Shown: piece by piece, positions 33,376 through 44,000 of the stretch
How the letters are laid out: each line of letters begins with the position of its first letter
Position numbering within the stretch: position 1 is the stretch's first letter
From: Hyphomicrobiales bacterium
Lineage (GTDB): Bacteria; Pseudomonadota; Alphaproteobacteria; Rhizobiales; Rhizobiaceae
Direction: 5' to 3'
NCBI GenBank assembly: GCA_900465685.1
Contig: UEGR01000014.1
Coordinates: forward strand, 83,926 to 147,925
DNA length: 64,000 nucleotides
Notes under the pieces: model-generated
Database searches by the model: none
Told to the model about the DNA's origin: nothing
The model's input: the letters and a program-made list of their open reading frames with translations, nothing else
Made by a program: the position numbers and the translations under genes

Positions 33376-36300
33376 ATGACCGATCTCTCCCATCCGAACC
33401 CGCAGTTTTCCGCAGCCGATGCCGAGAAACTAGCCATTGAAGTCTTTGGCGTCACCGCGACGGCATCACCGCTCGACAGCGAACGAGATCGCAATTTTCG
33501 CCTGGAAACCGGAACGGACGCCGACTGGATTTTGAAGATCGTCAATGCCAGCGAGCCGCACGTCGAAAGCGAATTCCAGACCGCACTTCTGCACCATCTT
33601 TCCAACGCGGATGCAAAGCTTGCCGTTCCGCAGCTGAAGCCGAGCCTTTCCGGCGATGTGCTTGCATCGGCTGTGGCTACCGGCGGCGAGCGCCACGCCA
33701 TGAGACTGGTGGGGTGGCTTCCGGGCGTTCCGCTCGCGGAAGTCAAGCGCACATTCGAACTGATGCGTAATCTGGGCCGCTCGCTTGGTGAACTGGATCA
33801 TGCCTTGCAGGGCTTTATTCATCCGGGCGCCGTGCGCGAACTCGATTGGGATCTGCGCCATGCAGGCCGGGCGCGGACCCGCCTGCATTTCGTCCATGAT
33901 GCCGACAGGCGTGCGCTGCTTGAACGCTTCATCGTGCGTTTTGAAAACCATGTCGCGCCGAAATTGTCGCGCTTGCGCGCGCAGGTCATCCATAATGACG
34001 CGAATGACTGGAATGTGCTGGTCAGCAAGGGCGACCATGAACAGATTGCCGGACTGATCGATTTTGGCGATGCGGTGCACACCGTTCTGATCGCCGAAGT
34101 CGCCATTGCCTGCGCCTATTCCATCCTCGATATGGAAGATCCAATCGGCGCGGCGGCAGCACTGGCTGCTGGCTTCCATGAAAAATACCCGCTCAAGACG
34201 GAAGAAATCGACCTGCTGTTCGATCTCATCGCCATGCGTCTCGTCACCAGCGTCACTTTCTCGGCTTCGCGCCACGACAAAACGGATGACAATCCATATC
34301 TCGCGATCAGCGAGGCACCGGCCTGGCGTCTTCTGGAAAAGATGGACGCGATGAACCCGCGCTTTGCCACTGCTATTTTGCGCAAGGCCTGCGGCTTCGA
34401 CGCCATTGAAGGCGCGGGTGCGGTTCGCAAATGGATTGCCGATAACAGCAAAACATTTGCGCCGATCGTGCGCCCGGCACCGGCAACCATGACCAAGGCG
34501 CTTGTGCCTTATGGCGATGCAACGCATTTCATGACTGTTGCTTCCGCCGAACAGCGCGCCAAGGAAGCGACGGAATGGTGGGATAATTTCTGCGCCGAGA
34601 ACAACGTCCAGCTTGGTATCGGACCTTGGGGCGAAAAGCGCACTGTCTATACCGACACAGCGTTTGAATCGCGCTTCATCGAAGGGCAGCGCCGCATCCA
34701 TCATCTGGGCGTCGATCTGTTCATGCCTGCCGGAACGCCGCTTTATACGCCGCTGGCCGCAACCGTCGTCAGTGTCGAAATCGAACGCGAGCCGCTCGGC
34801 TATGGCGGTCTGGTCAAGCTTGAGCATCGTCCGGAAGGCTGCCCGCCTTTCGTAACCTTGTGGGGACACATGGCGCATGAGGCGCTTGGTCGTCTCAAGC
34901 CGGGTCAGAAGTTGCAGGCTGGCGATCTCGTTGGTCATATGGGTGACATTCACGAGAATGGCGGATGGACCCCGCATCTGCATTTCGAAATGACGACGGA
35001 TATCAATCTGACGGCAACCGAAATTCTGGGCGTTGGCGAAGCCGCCTATCTCGACGTATGGGCCGATGTCTTCCCGGATGTGGCGGCGCTGGCCGGTATT
35101 CCGCCGGAAACCTTCCATCAGGATGGACGCACCCGCGCCGAGATCATCGCGAAGCGCAAGGAAATCCTGCTGCCGAACCTGTCGATTTCCTATTCGGAGC
35201 CGATCAAGTTCGTGCGCGGCGACGGGACGTGGCTGATCGACAATTATGGCCGCGCCTATCTCGATTGCTTCAACAATGTCTGCCATCTGGGCCATGCCCA
35301 TCCGGAAGTTGTGGAAGCCATCGCCCGTCAGGCGGCGCTGCTCAACACGAACACGCGCTATCTGCACGACAATATCGTCGCCTATGCCGAACGGTTGACG
35401 GCAACCTTGCCGGAAGGGCTGACGGTTGCGTCCTTTGCCTGCTCGGGCAGTGAAGCAAACAGCCTGATGTTGCGCATGGCGCGCAATCATACGGGACGCA
35501 AGGAAGCCATCGTTCTCGACTGGGCCTATCACGGCACCACGCAGGAACTGATTGATCTCAGCCCCTACAAGTACAAGCGGAAGGGCGGCAAGGGACGGCC
35601 GGATCACGTCTATGAAGCGGTCATTCCAGACAGCTACCACGCGCCGGAAGACTGGCCGCTCGAGGAGCATGGCAAGCGCTTTGCCGAAAGCATTGCCGAA
35701 CAGATCGACACCATGCGCAAGCAGGGTTGTGCGCCGGCTTTCTTCTTTGCGGAATCCATTCCGAGTGTCGCTGGTCAGGTGTTCTTGCCGGAAGGCTATC
35801 TCAAGGAAGTTTACGCTATGGTTCGTGCGGAAGGCGGACTTTGCGTTGCCGACGAAGTGCAGGTCGGTTTCGGTCGCGTCGGCAGCCATTGGTGGGCGTT
35901 TGAAATGCAGGACGTCGTGCCGGATATCGTCACCATGGGCAAGCCGATTGGCAATGGCCACCCCATGTCGGCTGTTGTGACCACCCGCGAAGTTGCAGAC
36001 AGCTTTAATAACGGCATGGAATATTTCAACACCTTCGGCGGCAATCCGGTGTCCTGTGCCGCGGGTCTTGCAGTCATCGATGTGATCGAACGGGACAAGC
36101 TGCGCGAGAATGCGCTGAATGTCGGCAACTATCTCATCGACGGTTTCCGCAAGATGCAGCAGCGCTTCGATATTATCGGCGATGTTCGCGGTCAGGGACT
36201 GTTCCTGGGTATCGAGCTTGTCACGGATCGCAAGACCAAGGCTCCGGCAACGGCGCTGGCCCGCAAGATCAACGACGGCGCGCGCGAACGCGGCATCCTG

Positions 36301-36423
36301 ATGGGCACCGAGGGTCCGCACGACAACGTGTTGAAGATGCGCCCGTCCATGGTGTTCAACCGCGCCAATGCCGATCATCTGCTCAGCGTTCTCGCTGACA
36401 GTTTCGAGGCTGCGTTGAAGTAA
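33376..36423 (+). CDS. Fusion protein: APH-type kinase, M23-like domain and class III PLP enzyme (kinase/phospho-lyase type)
   Basis: This 1015-residue protein has three parts. Residues ~20-290 form an APH/HYKK-type small-molecule kinase with the catalytic loop [14 protein letters not shown] (~203) and metal site [13 protein letters not shown]. Residues ~430-560 form an M23/LytM-like beta domain with HHLGVDLF (~441) and HLHFEM (~534), which keeps the zinc-ligand motifs. Residues ~600-1015 form a class III aminotransferase fold with [14 protein letters not shown] (~690), [16 protein letters not shown] (~825) and PLP Lys in MGKPIGNG (~856). The kinase plus class III enzyme recalls hydroxylysine kinase with phospho-hydroxylysine phospho-lyase (and ethanolamine-phosphate phospho-lyase), suggesting ATP phosphorylation of an amino alcohol and PLP elimination of phosphate and ammonia. 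A Lrp regulator lies upstream and an amino acid ABC importer downstream. No signal peptide is visible, so the M23 domain is probably cytoplasmic and not a wall hydrolase. Substrate unknown. Confidence 0.88.
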   Translation: MTDLSHPNPQFSAADAEKLAIEVFGVTATASPLDSERDRNFRLETGTDADWILKIVNASEPHVESEFQTALLHHLSNADAKLAVPQLKPSLSGDVLASAVATGGERHAMRLVGWLPGVPLAEVKRTFELMRNLGRSLGELDHALQGFIHPGAVRELDWDLRHAGRARTRLHFVHDADRRALLERFIVRFENHVAPKLSRLRAQVIHNDANDWNVLVSKGDHEQIAGLIDFGDAVHTVLIAEVAIACAYSILDMEDPIGAAAALAAGFHEKYPLKTEEIDLLFDLIAMRLVTSVTFSASRHDKTDDNPYLAISEAPAWRLLEKMDAMNPRFATAILRKACGFDAIEGAGAVRKWIADNSKTFAPIVRPAPATMTKALVPYGDATHFMTVASAEQRAKEATEWWDNFCAENNVQLGIGPWGEKRTVYTDTAFESRFIEGQRRIHHLGVDLFMPAGTPLYTPLAATVVSVEIEREPLGYGGLVKLEHRPEGCPPFVTLWGHMAHEALGRLKPGQKLQAGDLVGHMGDIHENGGWTPHLHFEMTTDINLTATEILGVGEAAYLDVWADVFPDVAALAGIPPETFHQDGRTRAEIIAKRKEILLPNLSISYSEPIKFVRGDGTWLIDNYGRAYLDCFNNVCHLGHAHPEVVEAIARQAALLNTNTRYLHDNIVAYAERLTATLPEGLTVASFACSGSEANSLMLRMARNHTGRKEAIVLDWAYHGTTQELIDLSPYKYKRKGGKGRPDHVYEAVIPDSYHAPEDWPLEEHGKRFAESIAEQIDTMRKQGCAPAFFFAESIPSVAGQVFLPEGYLKEVYAMVRAEGGLCVADEVQVGFGRVGSHWWAFEMQDVVPDIVTMGKPIGNGHPMSAVVTTREVADSFNNGMEYFNTFGGNPVSCAAGLAVIDVIERDKLRENALNVGNYLIDGFRKMQQRFDIIGDVRGQGLFLGIELVTDRKTKAPATALARKINDGARERGILMGTEGPHDNVLKMRPSMVFNRANADHLLSVLADSFEAALK

Positions 36424-36752
36424 AGGCTTCGATATCAGGGCCGGTTTTCAAGGTCGCACCCCCATTCGGTTCGTCGGATGGGAGCGCGGCCTTTTTCGCG
36501 CTCGGGGTTCAAGGTATGGCGCTTGTTCTATCGATGAGGGGCGGGACAGCACGTTCATGCTCAACGACGTATTTTCGTCGGGAAAAGCATCTCCTCCGCC
36601 GACAATATGCCGGTCAATTCCGGCAATGTGTCGGGTCCGCAGTCATATTGCAGGATGCTTGAAAACAACGCCTGTGCGAAGCTCTGCCGATGAAGGTTGA
36701 TGGCAAACCATAAGCCTAACAATAAGACCATTCCAGAGGAAAACACAAAGCC
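36424..36752. other. 329-bp intergenic region between the fusion gene and the ABC importer
   Basis: The left part holds an imperfect terminator hairpin (36451-36497). The right part (36640-36752) should carry the importer promoter; an AACAATAAGACC stretch and AGAGGAAAAC ribosome site precede the binding-protein gene. A 61-codon minus-strand frame at 36561-36746 has no family or good ribosome site and is not called. Confidence 0.55.
36451..36497 (+). terminator. Probable terminator of the fusion gene
   Basis: An imperfect GC-rich stem joins GGTCGCACCCCCAT (from 36452) with ATGGGAGCGCGGCC (to 36491), with a loop around TCGGTTCGTCGG. It is followed by TTTTT. It lies about 30 bp after the stop codon. 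Confidence 0.6.
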
Positions 36753-37538
36753 ATGAATATGAAGCTCAAGACCCTGTTTGCGGCGGGCGCCGTTGCGATT
36801 GCAGCCGCTTTTTCAGCCATGCCTGCGCATGCTGACGAGCTGGAAAAGCTGAAGGAAACCGGTGAGTTGCGCGTCGCCATGAGCGGCGCCTATCCGCCCT
36901 TCAGCTTCACGAATGCTGATAACCAGGTGGTTGGCTTCGACGCTTCCATCGGAACGGAAATCGCCAATCGTCTGGGCGTGAAGGTCAAGCTCGTGACCAC
37001 GCCGTTTGACGGCATCATTGCGGGTCTTCTGGCGAAGAAATATGACGCCGTCGTCGCCTCCATGACCATCACGCCGGAACGCGAAAAGGCTGTCGACTTT
37101 GTGGGACCCTACTACCATGCGGGCCGCACGGTTGTGGTCAAGGAAGACTCCTCCATCCAGAAGCTTGAAGACCTCAATGGCAAGACCGTTGGCGTGACCA
37201 TGGGCGATGCCCACGAGAAGTGGGCCAAGGCACAGGGCGACCTCAATGTCCGCACCTATAAGGGTCTGCCGGAAATGCTGATCGATCTCGATGCAGGTCG
37301 CATCGATGCGCTTATCATGGACAGCATTCCGGTGAAGATCGCCGTCAAGGAAACCGGCCAGAAGGTCCGCATTCTCGATACGCCGAATATTGAAGGCGGT
37401 CGCGAGGCGCTCGGCATTGCCATTCGCAAGAACAATCCGGAACTCAAGGCTGCCATGCAGAAGGCGCTCGACGACATGCTCGCCGATGGCGGCTACGAGA
37501 AAATCTCGATGCAGTGGATCGGTAGCGATATTCGCTAA
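36753..37538 (+). CDS. Polar amino acid ABC transporter substrate-binding protein
   Basis: The 261-residue protein has a signal peptide (ends PAHA-DELEK) and a family 3 amino acid binding fold: LRVAMSGAYPPFSFTNADNQVVGFDASIG (~40-68), then DAVVASMTITPEREKAVDFVGPYY (~105-128). The Arg in the TITPERE region usually pairs with the ligand carboxylate. It is the first gene of a four-gene importer. It and the binding protein at 57161-57934 are clear paralogues with the same downstream gene order. Substrate is probably an amino acid or amino alcohol acid used by the fusion enzyme upstream; this is inferred from position. Confidence 0.9.
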   Translation: MNMKLKTLFAAGAVAIAAAFSAMPAHADELEKLKETGELRVAMSGAYPPFSFTNADNQVVGFDASIGTEIANRLGVKVKLVTTPFDGIIAGLLAKKYDAVVASMTITPEREKAVDFVGPYYHAGRTVVVKEDSSIQKLEDLNGKTVGVTMGDAHEKWAKAQGDLNVRTYKGLPEMLIDLDAGRIDALIMDSIPVKIAVKETGQKVRILDTPNIEGGREALGIAIRKNNPELKAAMQKALDDMLADGGYEKISMQWIGSDIR

Positions 37539-37551
37539 GCCGGCTTTTAAT

Positions 37552-37574
37552 CCGGCCCGGTTTGTCCGGGCCGG
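37552..37574 (+). other. Intercistronic hairpin after the binding-protein gene
   Basis: A perfect 9-bp GC stem, CCGGCCCGG with CCGGGCCGG (loop TTTGT), lies 13 bp after the binding-protein stop, before the permease gene. There is no T run. It probably stabilises the upstream message. Confidence 0.7.
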
Positions 37575-37600
37575 CACATGCGATCTTCCGGAGTAGTTTT

Positions 37601-38248
37601 ATGGATCTTGCGTTAATGCGGCACGTCCTCCCGTTTTTTCTGGAGGCGGCATGGGTAACCGTGCAGATTTCCGTGCTTGCTCTCGTGTTGGGATTCGTCA
37701 TTGCGGGCATTCTGGTCGCCGGACGCCTTTCAAACAGTACTATTTTGCGTTTTCTATCCGGCGCTTATGTCAGCATCTTTCGTGGAACGCCCTGTCTCGT
37801 GCAGCTGTTCGTTCTGTATTTCGGCGGCCCGCAGATCGGTCTGGAACTGGAGCCTTATGCGGCTGGTGTGATCGGTCTGGGACTCAATATCGGCGCCTAT
37901 ATGGCCGAGTCCATTCGCGGCGCGATTGCAAGCGTTGACCGGGGGCAGCACGAAGCGGCCCGTTCGATCGGCTTTGGACGCGGACAGACCCTGCGCCTCA
38001 TCATTCTGCCGCAGGCCGCGCGCCTGATGATCCGCCCGCTCGGTGTGAATGCCGTTGCTCTGGTCAAGGGTTCGGCGCTGGTGTCGACCATTTCCGTGGT
38101 TGAACTCACCTATACAGCGCAACGTTTCATCAGCTCGACCTACAAGCCGTTCGAGATTTTCGCGGTTGCTGCGGTCATTTACATGGTCATCGTCTATGTG
38201 GTGGCGTCGATTGTCGATCTGCTCGACAAGCGTTTCGCTGCACGCTGA
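37601..38248 (+). CDS. Amino acid ABC transporter permease (HisM/GlnP family)
   Basis: From ATG 37601 (GGAG seven bases upstream) the protein has 215 residues. It has about five hydrophobic helices and the EAA loop HEAARSIGFGRGQTLRLIILPQAARLMIRP (~110-140). FRGTPCLVQLFVLYFGGPQIG is the family motif in the first half. It pairs with the permease encoded next. Confidence 0.9.
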   Translation: MDLALMRHVLPFFLEAAWVTVQISVLALVLGFVIAGILVAGRLSNSTILRFLSGAYVSIFRGTPCLVQLFVLYFGGPQIGLELEPYAAGVIGLGLNIGAYMAESIRGAIASVDRGQHEAARSIGFGRGQTLRLIILPQAARLMIRPLGVNAVALVKGSALVSTISVVELTYTAQRFISSTYKPFEIFAVAAVIYMVIVYVVASIVDLLDKRFAAR

Positions 38249-38259
38249 GGGAGGACGCT

Positions 38260-38919
38260 ATGCCAGCTCTCGATTTCAGTATCGTCGCTCCCTATACCGA
38301 TCTTCTTTTGACCGGACTGTGGTGGACTTTCGTTCTTGCGGTCGCATCCAGCGCGCTGAGCTTTATCCTCGGCATCGCGTTTGCACTGGTTGTGCTTTAC
38401 GCACCGGCGCTGCTCGCCTATCCGGTCCGCTTCTTCATGTGGCTCTTCATGGGCACGCCGCTGCTTTTGCAGCTCTATCTCATCTATTACGGTCTGGTGC
38501 AGATCGGCATTGATATTCCAGCACTGTTTGCCGGCATTCTTGGCCTCAGCCTGCATTTCGCTGTCTATAATGCGGATGTGTTCCGGGCGGGTATTGTCTC
38601 GGTCGATCCCGGCCAGATGGAAGGTGCGCGATCCATCGGGCTCAGCCGTGGACAGGCGCTGCGCTATATCATCATCCCGCAGGCCATTCGCAACACCATC
38701 CCGCCCATCGGCAACAACATGATCGTGCTGTTGAAAGATACGTCGCTCGTGTCGATCATCGGCATTGCCGAACTGGTTCACAGCGCGCAGATCGCCATCA
38801 GTGAAACCTATAGTCCGTTTGAGTTCTATCTGACTGCCGCCGCACTTTATTATGTGGTCAATCTCGTCATGGAAGCGGGCCTGCGGCATATCGAAAGAAA
38901 AGTGGAGGTTACGCGATGA
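38260..38919 (+). CDS. Amino acid ABC transporter permease (HisQ/GlnP family)
   Basis: The 219-residue protein has the motif [20 protein letters not shown] (~63-82) and the EAA loop [29 protein letters not shown]. It lies 11 bp after its partner and its stop overlaps the ATPase start by four bases. The two permeases are diverged copies, as usual for this importer class. Confidence 0.9.
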   Translation: MPALDFSIVAPYTDLLLTGLWWTFVLAVASSALSFILGIAFALVVLYAPALLAYPVRFFMWLFMGTPLLLQLYLIYYGLVQIGIDIPALFAGILGLSLHFAVYNADVFRAGIVSVDPGQMEGARSIGLSRGQALRYIIIPQAIRNTIPPIGNNMIVLLKDTSLVSIIGIAELVHSAQIAISETYSPFEFYLTAAALYYVVNLVMEAGLRHIERKVEVTR

Positions 38920-39680
38920 GCGCCTTGAAGCCTATGGTTGAAGTTAAGGGCGCCCGCAAAGCCTATGGTGCGCTGGAGGTCCTGAAGGGGATCGATCTTT
39001 CGGTATCGCGCGGCCAGATCATTGCGATCATCGGCCCCAGCGGTTCGGGCAAGAGCACATTGCTGCGCTCCATCAATCATCTGGAGACGCTGAATGGTGG
39101 CGAGGTCTGGCTGGATGGACTGCAGGTCAACCAGCCGCTCAGTGGGCAGGCTTTTGAAAAGCACATCAACTCGGTGCGTCAGCAGATGGGCATGGTGTTC
39201 CAGCACTTCAATCTGTTCCCGCATCTCACCGTGCTCGAAAACATCACGCTGGGACCGACAAAGCTGAAGGGCATGTCGAAATCGGCGGCCCGCGAACTCG
39301 CGCTGGAACTGCTCAACAAGGTGGGGCTCGCCAGCAAGGTGGACGTCTACCCGTCGCGCCTGTCCGGCGGCCAGAAGCAGCGCGTCGCCATTGCTCGCGC
39401 CTTAGCCATGCAGCCGAAGGTAATGCTGTTCGACGAGGCGACCTCGGCGCTCGATCCGGAACTGGTCGATGAAGTGAATGCGGTCATGAAGCAGCTTGCC
39501 GCTGAACACATGACGATGCTGATCGTGACGCATGAAATGCGCTTTGCCGGTGAGGTTGCCGACAGGATCGTGTTTATGGATGGCGGCGTTGTGGTTGAAG
39601 AAGGTGCGCCCGCAGACGTGCTGCGCAACCCGCAGCAGGACCGCACACGCGCCTTCCTGAAAAACTATATCGCAGCCTGA
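38916..39680 (+). CDS. Amino acid ABC transporter ATPase (GlnQ family)
   Basis: The 254-residue ATPase has Walker [10 protein letters not shown] (~37), signature [11 protein letters not shown] (~150), Walker [18 protein letters not shown] (~170) and H-loop [10 protein letters not shown]. The length and the [21 protein letters not shown] tail are typical of GlnQ/HisP. It is the last gene of the importer, ending just before a strong terminator. Confidence 0.93.
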   Translation: MSALKPMVEVKGARKAYGALEVLKGIDLSVSRGQIIAIIGPSGSGKSTLLRSINHLETLNGGEVWLDGLQVNQPLSGQAFEKHINSVRQQMGMVFQHFNLFPHLTVLENITLGPTKLKGMSKSAARELALELLNKVGLASKVDVYPSRLSGGQKQRVAIARALAMQPKVMLFDEATSALDPELVDEVNAVMKQLAAEHMTMLIVTHEMRFAGEVADRIVFMDGGVVVEEGAPADVLRNPQQDRTRAFLKNYIAA

Positions 39681-39697
39681 TCCTCTGCCCGAAATGA

Positions 39698-39731
39698 AAA
39701 GCCCCCGGACTTGAAGAAGTCCGGGGGCTTT
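39698..39731 (+). terminator. Strong terminator after the amino acid importer
   Basis: A perfect 15-bp stem (39698-39712 with 39717-39731, loop GAAG) ends in TTTGTCTT, 18 bp after the ATPase stop. The stem begins with an A run, so it may also work toward the minus strand. Confidence 0.88.
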
Positions 39732-39735
39732 GTCT

Positions 39736-39838
39736 TAGAGCATTTCCAGCAAAAGTGTGTAGCGGTTTTGCGTAGGATAATGCGCAAAACAAATAGATAG
39801 AGCGGTTCCACGATTCCGTTTTAACCGGAACCGCTCTG
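39736..39838. repeat. Full-length Bru-RS-like palindromic repeat
   Basis: This copy of about 103 bp begins TAGAGCATTTCCAGCAAAAG. It has a first arm pairing around GCGGTTTTGCG...GCGCAAAAC and a second arm AGAGCGGTTCC...GGAACCGCTCT (39800-39836). It lies between two terminator-flanked genes. Size and two-arm structure resemble Brucella Bru-RS elements; identity needs comparison with the published sequence. Confidence 0.75.
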
Positions 39839-39856
39839 GGAAAGCAGAGCTTGCGG

Positions 39857-40876
39857 TCAGCTTTCCTTATGCTGTTGCGCGGCCAGTTCTTCGACGCTCA
39901 TATCCGGCTCGTTACGGGTCTTGTAGAGCGAGTAGAGGACACCGCTTGCGAGAATACCGAGCGTTACCACCAGCGACAGCAGCGTGTTGATGTGGACACC
40001 CAGCGGCACCAGGAAAATCTTGATACCGATCAGCACCAGAATGATCGCCAGCGATACCTGAAGATAACGGAAGCGGTTCATGGCGGCGGCAAGTGCGAAA
40101 TAGAGCGCACGTAGGCCAAGGACGGCGAAGATGTTCGACGTGTAGACGATAAACGTATCCTGCGTGACGGCAAAGACGGCGGGCACAGAGTCGACAGCGA
40201 AGATCAGGTCGACGGTTTCAACCATGATCAGGGCGACCGCAAGCGGCGTCAGCCAGGTGACCAGCTTGCCGGTTTTCGGATCGGGCTTCTTGACGGTGAA
40301 ATTGCGGCCATGCACTTCGCTCGTAATATTGAAGCGCTTGCGGAGGAATTTGAAGACCGCATTCTGCTCGATATCGGGCGTCTCATCCTGATGGCGGAAC
40401 ATCTTGAAGCCGGTGAAGACGAGGAAGGCGCCGAACAGGAACAGGATCCAGTTGAACTCGTGCACCAGTGCCGCGCCCAGTCCGATCAGGATTGCGCGGA
40501 AGGCGATGACGCCCAGAATACCCCAGAAAAGCACGCGGTGCTGGTAAAGGCGGGGGATGGCAAGAAAGCCGAAGATCGTTGCGATGACGAACATATTGTC
40601 CATCGCAAGGCTCTGCTCGATCAGATAGCCGGTGTAGAATTCAAGGCCTGCCTGCGAGCCGCGTTCCCACCAGACCCAGCCGCCGAAGGCCAATGCGATG
40701 AGGACATAGAAACCATAGAGGAGCAGGCTTTCCTTGGCTCCGATTTCATGTTCGTCACGATGCAGAATGCCAAGGTCGAAAACCAGCAAACCCACGACGA
40801 TCGTGATGAATGCCGCCCAGAAATATACAGGTGTGCCGAGAAAATCGCCCGAAAGGGCTAAAATAAGCGAATCCAT
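39857..40876 (-). CDS. TerC-family integral membrane protein
   Basis: From ATG 40876 (MDSLILALSG) the protein has 339 residues and about nine hydrophobic helices. TerC hallmarks are SLAMDNMFVIATIFGFLAIP (~85-104) and ETVDLIFAVDSVPAVFAVTQD (~215-235), with acidic residues in membrane helices. TerC/Alx proteins are implicated in tellurium resistance and in manganese export or metal loading of secreted enzymes. The gene appears monocistronic. GGAG is 11 bases upstream. An upstream in-frame start at 40969 would add 31 non-family residues. No yybP-ykoY-type manganese riboswitch could be confirmed upstream. Confidence 0.88.
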   Translation of the reverse strand: MDSLILALSGDFLGTPVYFWAAFITIVVGLLVFDLGILHRDEHEIGAKESLLLYGFYVLIALAFGGWVWWERGSQAGLEFYTGYLIEQSLAMDNMFVIATIFGFLAIPRLYQHRVLFWGILGVIAFRAILIGLGAALVHEFNWILFLFGAFLVFTGFKMFRHQDETPDIEQNAVFKFLRKRFNITSEVHGRNFTVKKPDPKTGKLVTWLTPLAVALIMVETVDLIFAVDSVPAVFAVTQDTFIVYTSNIFAVLGLRALYFALAAAMNRFRYLQVSLAIILVLIGIKIFLVPLGVHINTLLSLVVTLGILASGVLYSLYKTRNEPDMSVEELAAQQHKES

Positions 40877-41028
40877 CGCCGGACCATCTCCATTTGAAAA
40901 AGTGGAGCAGCCCCGACATCGCCATAGCGGAAAACCATGACCAGAGGGGCCCGGCGCTGCCTTCTTCAAATGTGTATGTTTTTGTCCCGTTCAAGACCCG
41001 GGTGTAAAATTTTTGTGATGAGCCATTC

Positions 41029-41056
41029 CAGTCTGGAGCGAAGCCGCTCCAGACTG
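41029..41056 (-). terminator. Hairpin downstream of the RND operon
   Basis: A perfect 12-bp stem (41029-41040 with 41045-41056, loop AAGC) lies 16 bp after the pump gene stop on the minus strand. No immediate T run is present, so it is terminator-like or a 3'-end stabiliser. Confidence 0.55.
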
Positions 41057-41071
41057 ATTTCGTTTGACAGA

Positions 41072-44000
41072 TCAATGCTGTGGCGCTGCGGTCTCTTCCG
41101 CGTCCGGTTCCTTGATGCGGAACCAGGCCACGTAAAGCGCTGGCAGGAACAGGAGGGTGATTGCCGTGCCGGCGATAATGCCGCCCATCATCGCATAGGC
41201 CATCGGCCCCCAGAACACTTCACGCGCGATGGGGATAAGGGCAAGGCTTGCCGCCGCCGCCGTCAGTGCAATGGGGCGCATACGATGCTGGCTGGCAATC
41301 ATCACTGCATCCCATGGTTTCATGCCTTCAGTGATGTGTTCCTCAATCTGCACGATCAGGATGACCGAGTTTCGGATCAGGATGCCAATCAGCGCCAGCA
41401 CGCCCAGAATAGCAACGAAACCAAGCGGTTTGCCGCTCGGCAGAAGCGCTGCAACCACGCCTATCAAGCCGAGGGGCGCAACCGCCACAACAAGGAACAG
41501 ACGCTGGAAACTTTGCAATTGCAGCATCAGCACAGTCGCCATCACGAACAGCATCAACGGAACAACGGCTGCAATCGGTCCCTGGCTCTTGCCGCTTTCC
41601 TCAACCGTGCCTGCTGTCTGAATGTAATAGCCAGCCGGTAGCTTGTCGGCGAAAGCCTTGATGGCAGGACCCAGATCTTTCACGATTGTATCAGGCATCG
41701 TCTTGTCGATGATGCCTGCCGCCACAGTGATGGTCGGGATGCGCGACCGCCGATAGATGACGGGTTGCTCAAGCTCGTAACGGAAATTGGCGATAGATGC
41801 GAGCGGCACGGAAGTGCCGTTGCCCGTCGCAATCTGCAGGCTCTGCAAAGTGTCGATGGAATCGCGTTCGTGCTTTTGCGCGCGCACGATGACATCGATC
41901 AGATAGATCGAATCCCGCACCTGCGTAACGGTAATGCCGCCGACGACACCGTTGAGAGTCGTGGCAATATCCTTGGACGAAATGCCAAGCTTGCGCGCCT
42001 TGTCCTGCATGACATCGACGCGGATCACGCGACCGGGTTCGTTCCAGTTATAGTTCACCACGCCGAGCCGTTGATCGGCACTGAGAATACCGGCAAAATC
42101 CTGCGCTATGCCGCGCAGTTTCTGAATGTCAGGGCCGGAAATGCGGTATTGCACGGGGCGTCCGACCGGCGGTCCAAGCTCCAGAAATTTCACGTAAACG
42201 TCGGTGCCGACATAATCCTTGCGGAAGACTTCATCGAACTTGGCTTTCAAGCGATCACGCGCTTCGACATCCTTGGCGACGACGACCATCTGACCGAAAT
42301 AAGGATTGTTCGGCTGCACGTCGAAGGAAAGAATGAAGCGGATCGCGCTTTGCCCGACATAGGTGCTCCAATGCTCGATATCGGGATTATCCTTCAACAT
42401 CGTTTGTTCGAAACGCTCCATCTGCGCCCGCGTTTCGGCGATGGAGCTGTTTTGCGGCAAGGTCCAGTCGAGAACCAGTTCCGGACGATCCGATTGCGGG
42501 AAGAACTGCTGTTCGATGAAGCGCATCCCGAAAACCGAAACCGCAAACAGGAGGATCGTGGTGACGATGGTCACCCAACGATAGCGCATCGCCAACAATA
42601 GCGCCCTGGAAAAGGCCTCAAAGAAGCGGCTGCGCTTTTCCGCATGGGGCTTCATTTTCTTGGGCAGGAAGGTGACGCCGAGCAGCGGCGCAAACAGCAC
42701 CGCGACAATCCATGAAACCACAAGCGAGACGGCGATCACCACAAAGAGTGTAAAGGTATATTCGCCAGCCTGACTGGAATTGAGGCCGATTGGAATGAAG
42801 CCCGCAATGGTCACAAGCGTGCCGGTCAACATCGGAAATGCAGTATGCGAATAAACGTAAGTTGCAGCCTTGTTGATCGGATCGCCGAATTCCAGTCGCG
42901 CCACCATCATTTCGACGGCAATCATGGCGTCATCGACCAGAAGCCCGAGTGCGATGATGAGCGCGCCAAGCGACACACGCTGGAGCGAAATATCCAGAAG
43001 CGACATCGACAGGAAGGTGATTGCAAGCACAAGCGGGATCGAGAGCGACACCACCAAACCGGCGCGCAAGCCAAGGCTTACAAAGCTGACCGCAAGCACG
43101 ATGACCACGGCTTCGAACAGCGCGCTGGTGAAGCCGGAAACGGCTTCCTTCACGACATGCGGCTGGTCGGCCACCTTGAATACCTTGACGCCGACCGGCA
43201 GTTCCGCCGTCACCTGCTGCATCATCTTGTCGAGCGCTGCACCAAATTCGAGCAGATTGCCGTTCGGCTTCATGCCGATGCCAAGCCCGATGGAATCTGC
43301 GCCATTGACGCGGAAGATGGATGTTGGCGGATCGACATAGCCGCGCGTGATGGTCGCGACATCGGAAAGGCGGAAGAACCGGTCATTGACACGCAGATTG
43401 ACTGCGCGCAGATCGGCTTCGGAATTGAACTGGCCGCTGACGCGGACACTGATCCGTTCCGGTCCTGCCTGTACGACGCCGGAGGGCGTTATTGCGTTCT
43501 GGTCCTGCAAGGCTTGCAGCACGGCTTGCTGATCGAGACCGAGCGCCGCCACCTGCCGCGTCGAGAATTCGAGATAGATCGCTTCGTCCTGCGCGCCGAT
43601 CAGCTCGACCTTACCGGCATTGGGCAGCGTCAAAATCTTGGCGCGCACGTCTTCGGCATAGTCGCGCAGCTGCCGCATCGACAGACCGTCGGCGGTGAAG
43701 GCGAAGATATTGCCGAAAACATCGCCGAACTTATCGTTGTAATAAGGCCCGTAGACGCCGCTCGGCAGGTCCGGCTTGATGTCGTCCAGCATATGGCGGA
43801 CTTCGTTCCAGGCGTCGGTGACCTGTCGTTTGCGCACCGTATCCTTGAGGAAGACGAAGACAACCGACTGGCCCGCAGTGGTGACACTGCGCGTATAATC
43901 CAGCGTGTCGAGTTCCTCGAGTTTCTTCTCGATGCGGTCGGTCACCTGATTGAGCGTTTCCTCAACCGACGCGCCCGGCCAGTTGGCCTGCACCACCATC

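Noticed and set aside
34690..35050. Cell-wall endopeptidase activity for the M23 part of the fusion
   Set aside because: No signal peptide or membrane segment, and it is sandwiched between two cytoplasmic enzyme domains; a wall role is unlikely although zinc motifs remain.
33466..36378. 970-codon minus-strand open frame
   Set aside because: Fully antisense to the kinase/M23/PLP fusion, which has clear motifs. The minus translation has no family features and arises from GC-rich codon structure.
36561..36746. 61-codon minus-strand frame with a hydrophobic start
   Set aside because: Lies in the promoter region of the importer, poor ribosome site, no family; probably chance.
40877..41028. Possible yybP-ykoY manganese riboswitch upstream of TerC
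   Set aside because: The leader has GC-rich hairpins, but I could not match the conserved GGGGAGUA-type core; needs a covariance search.
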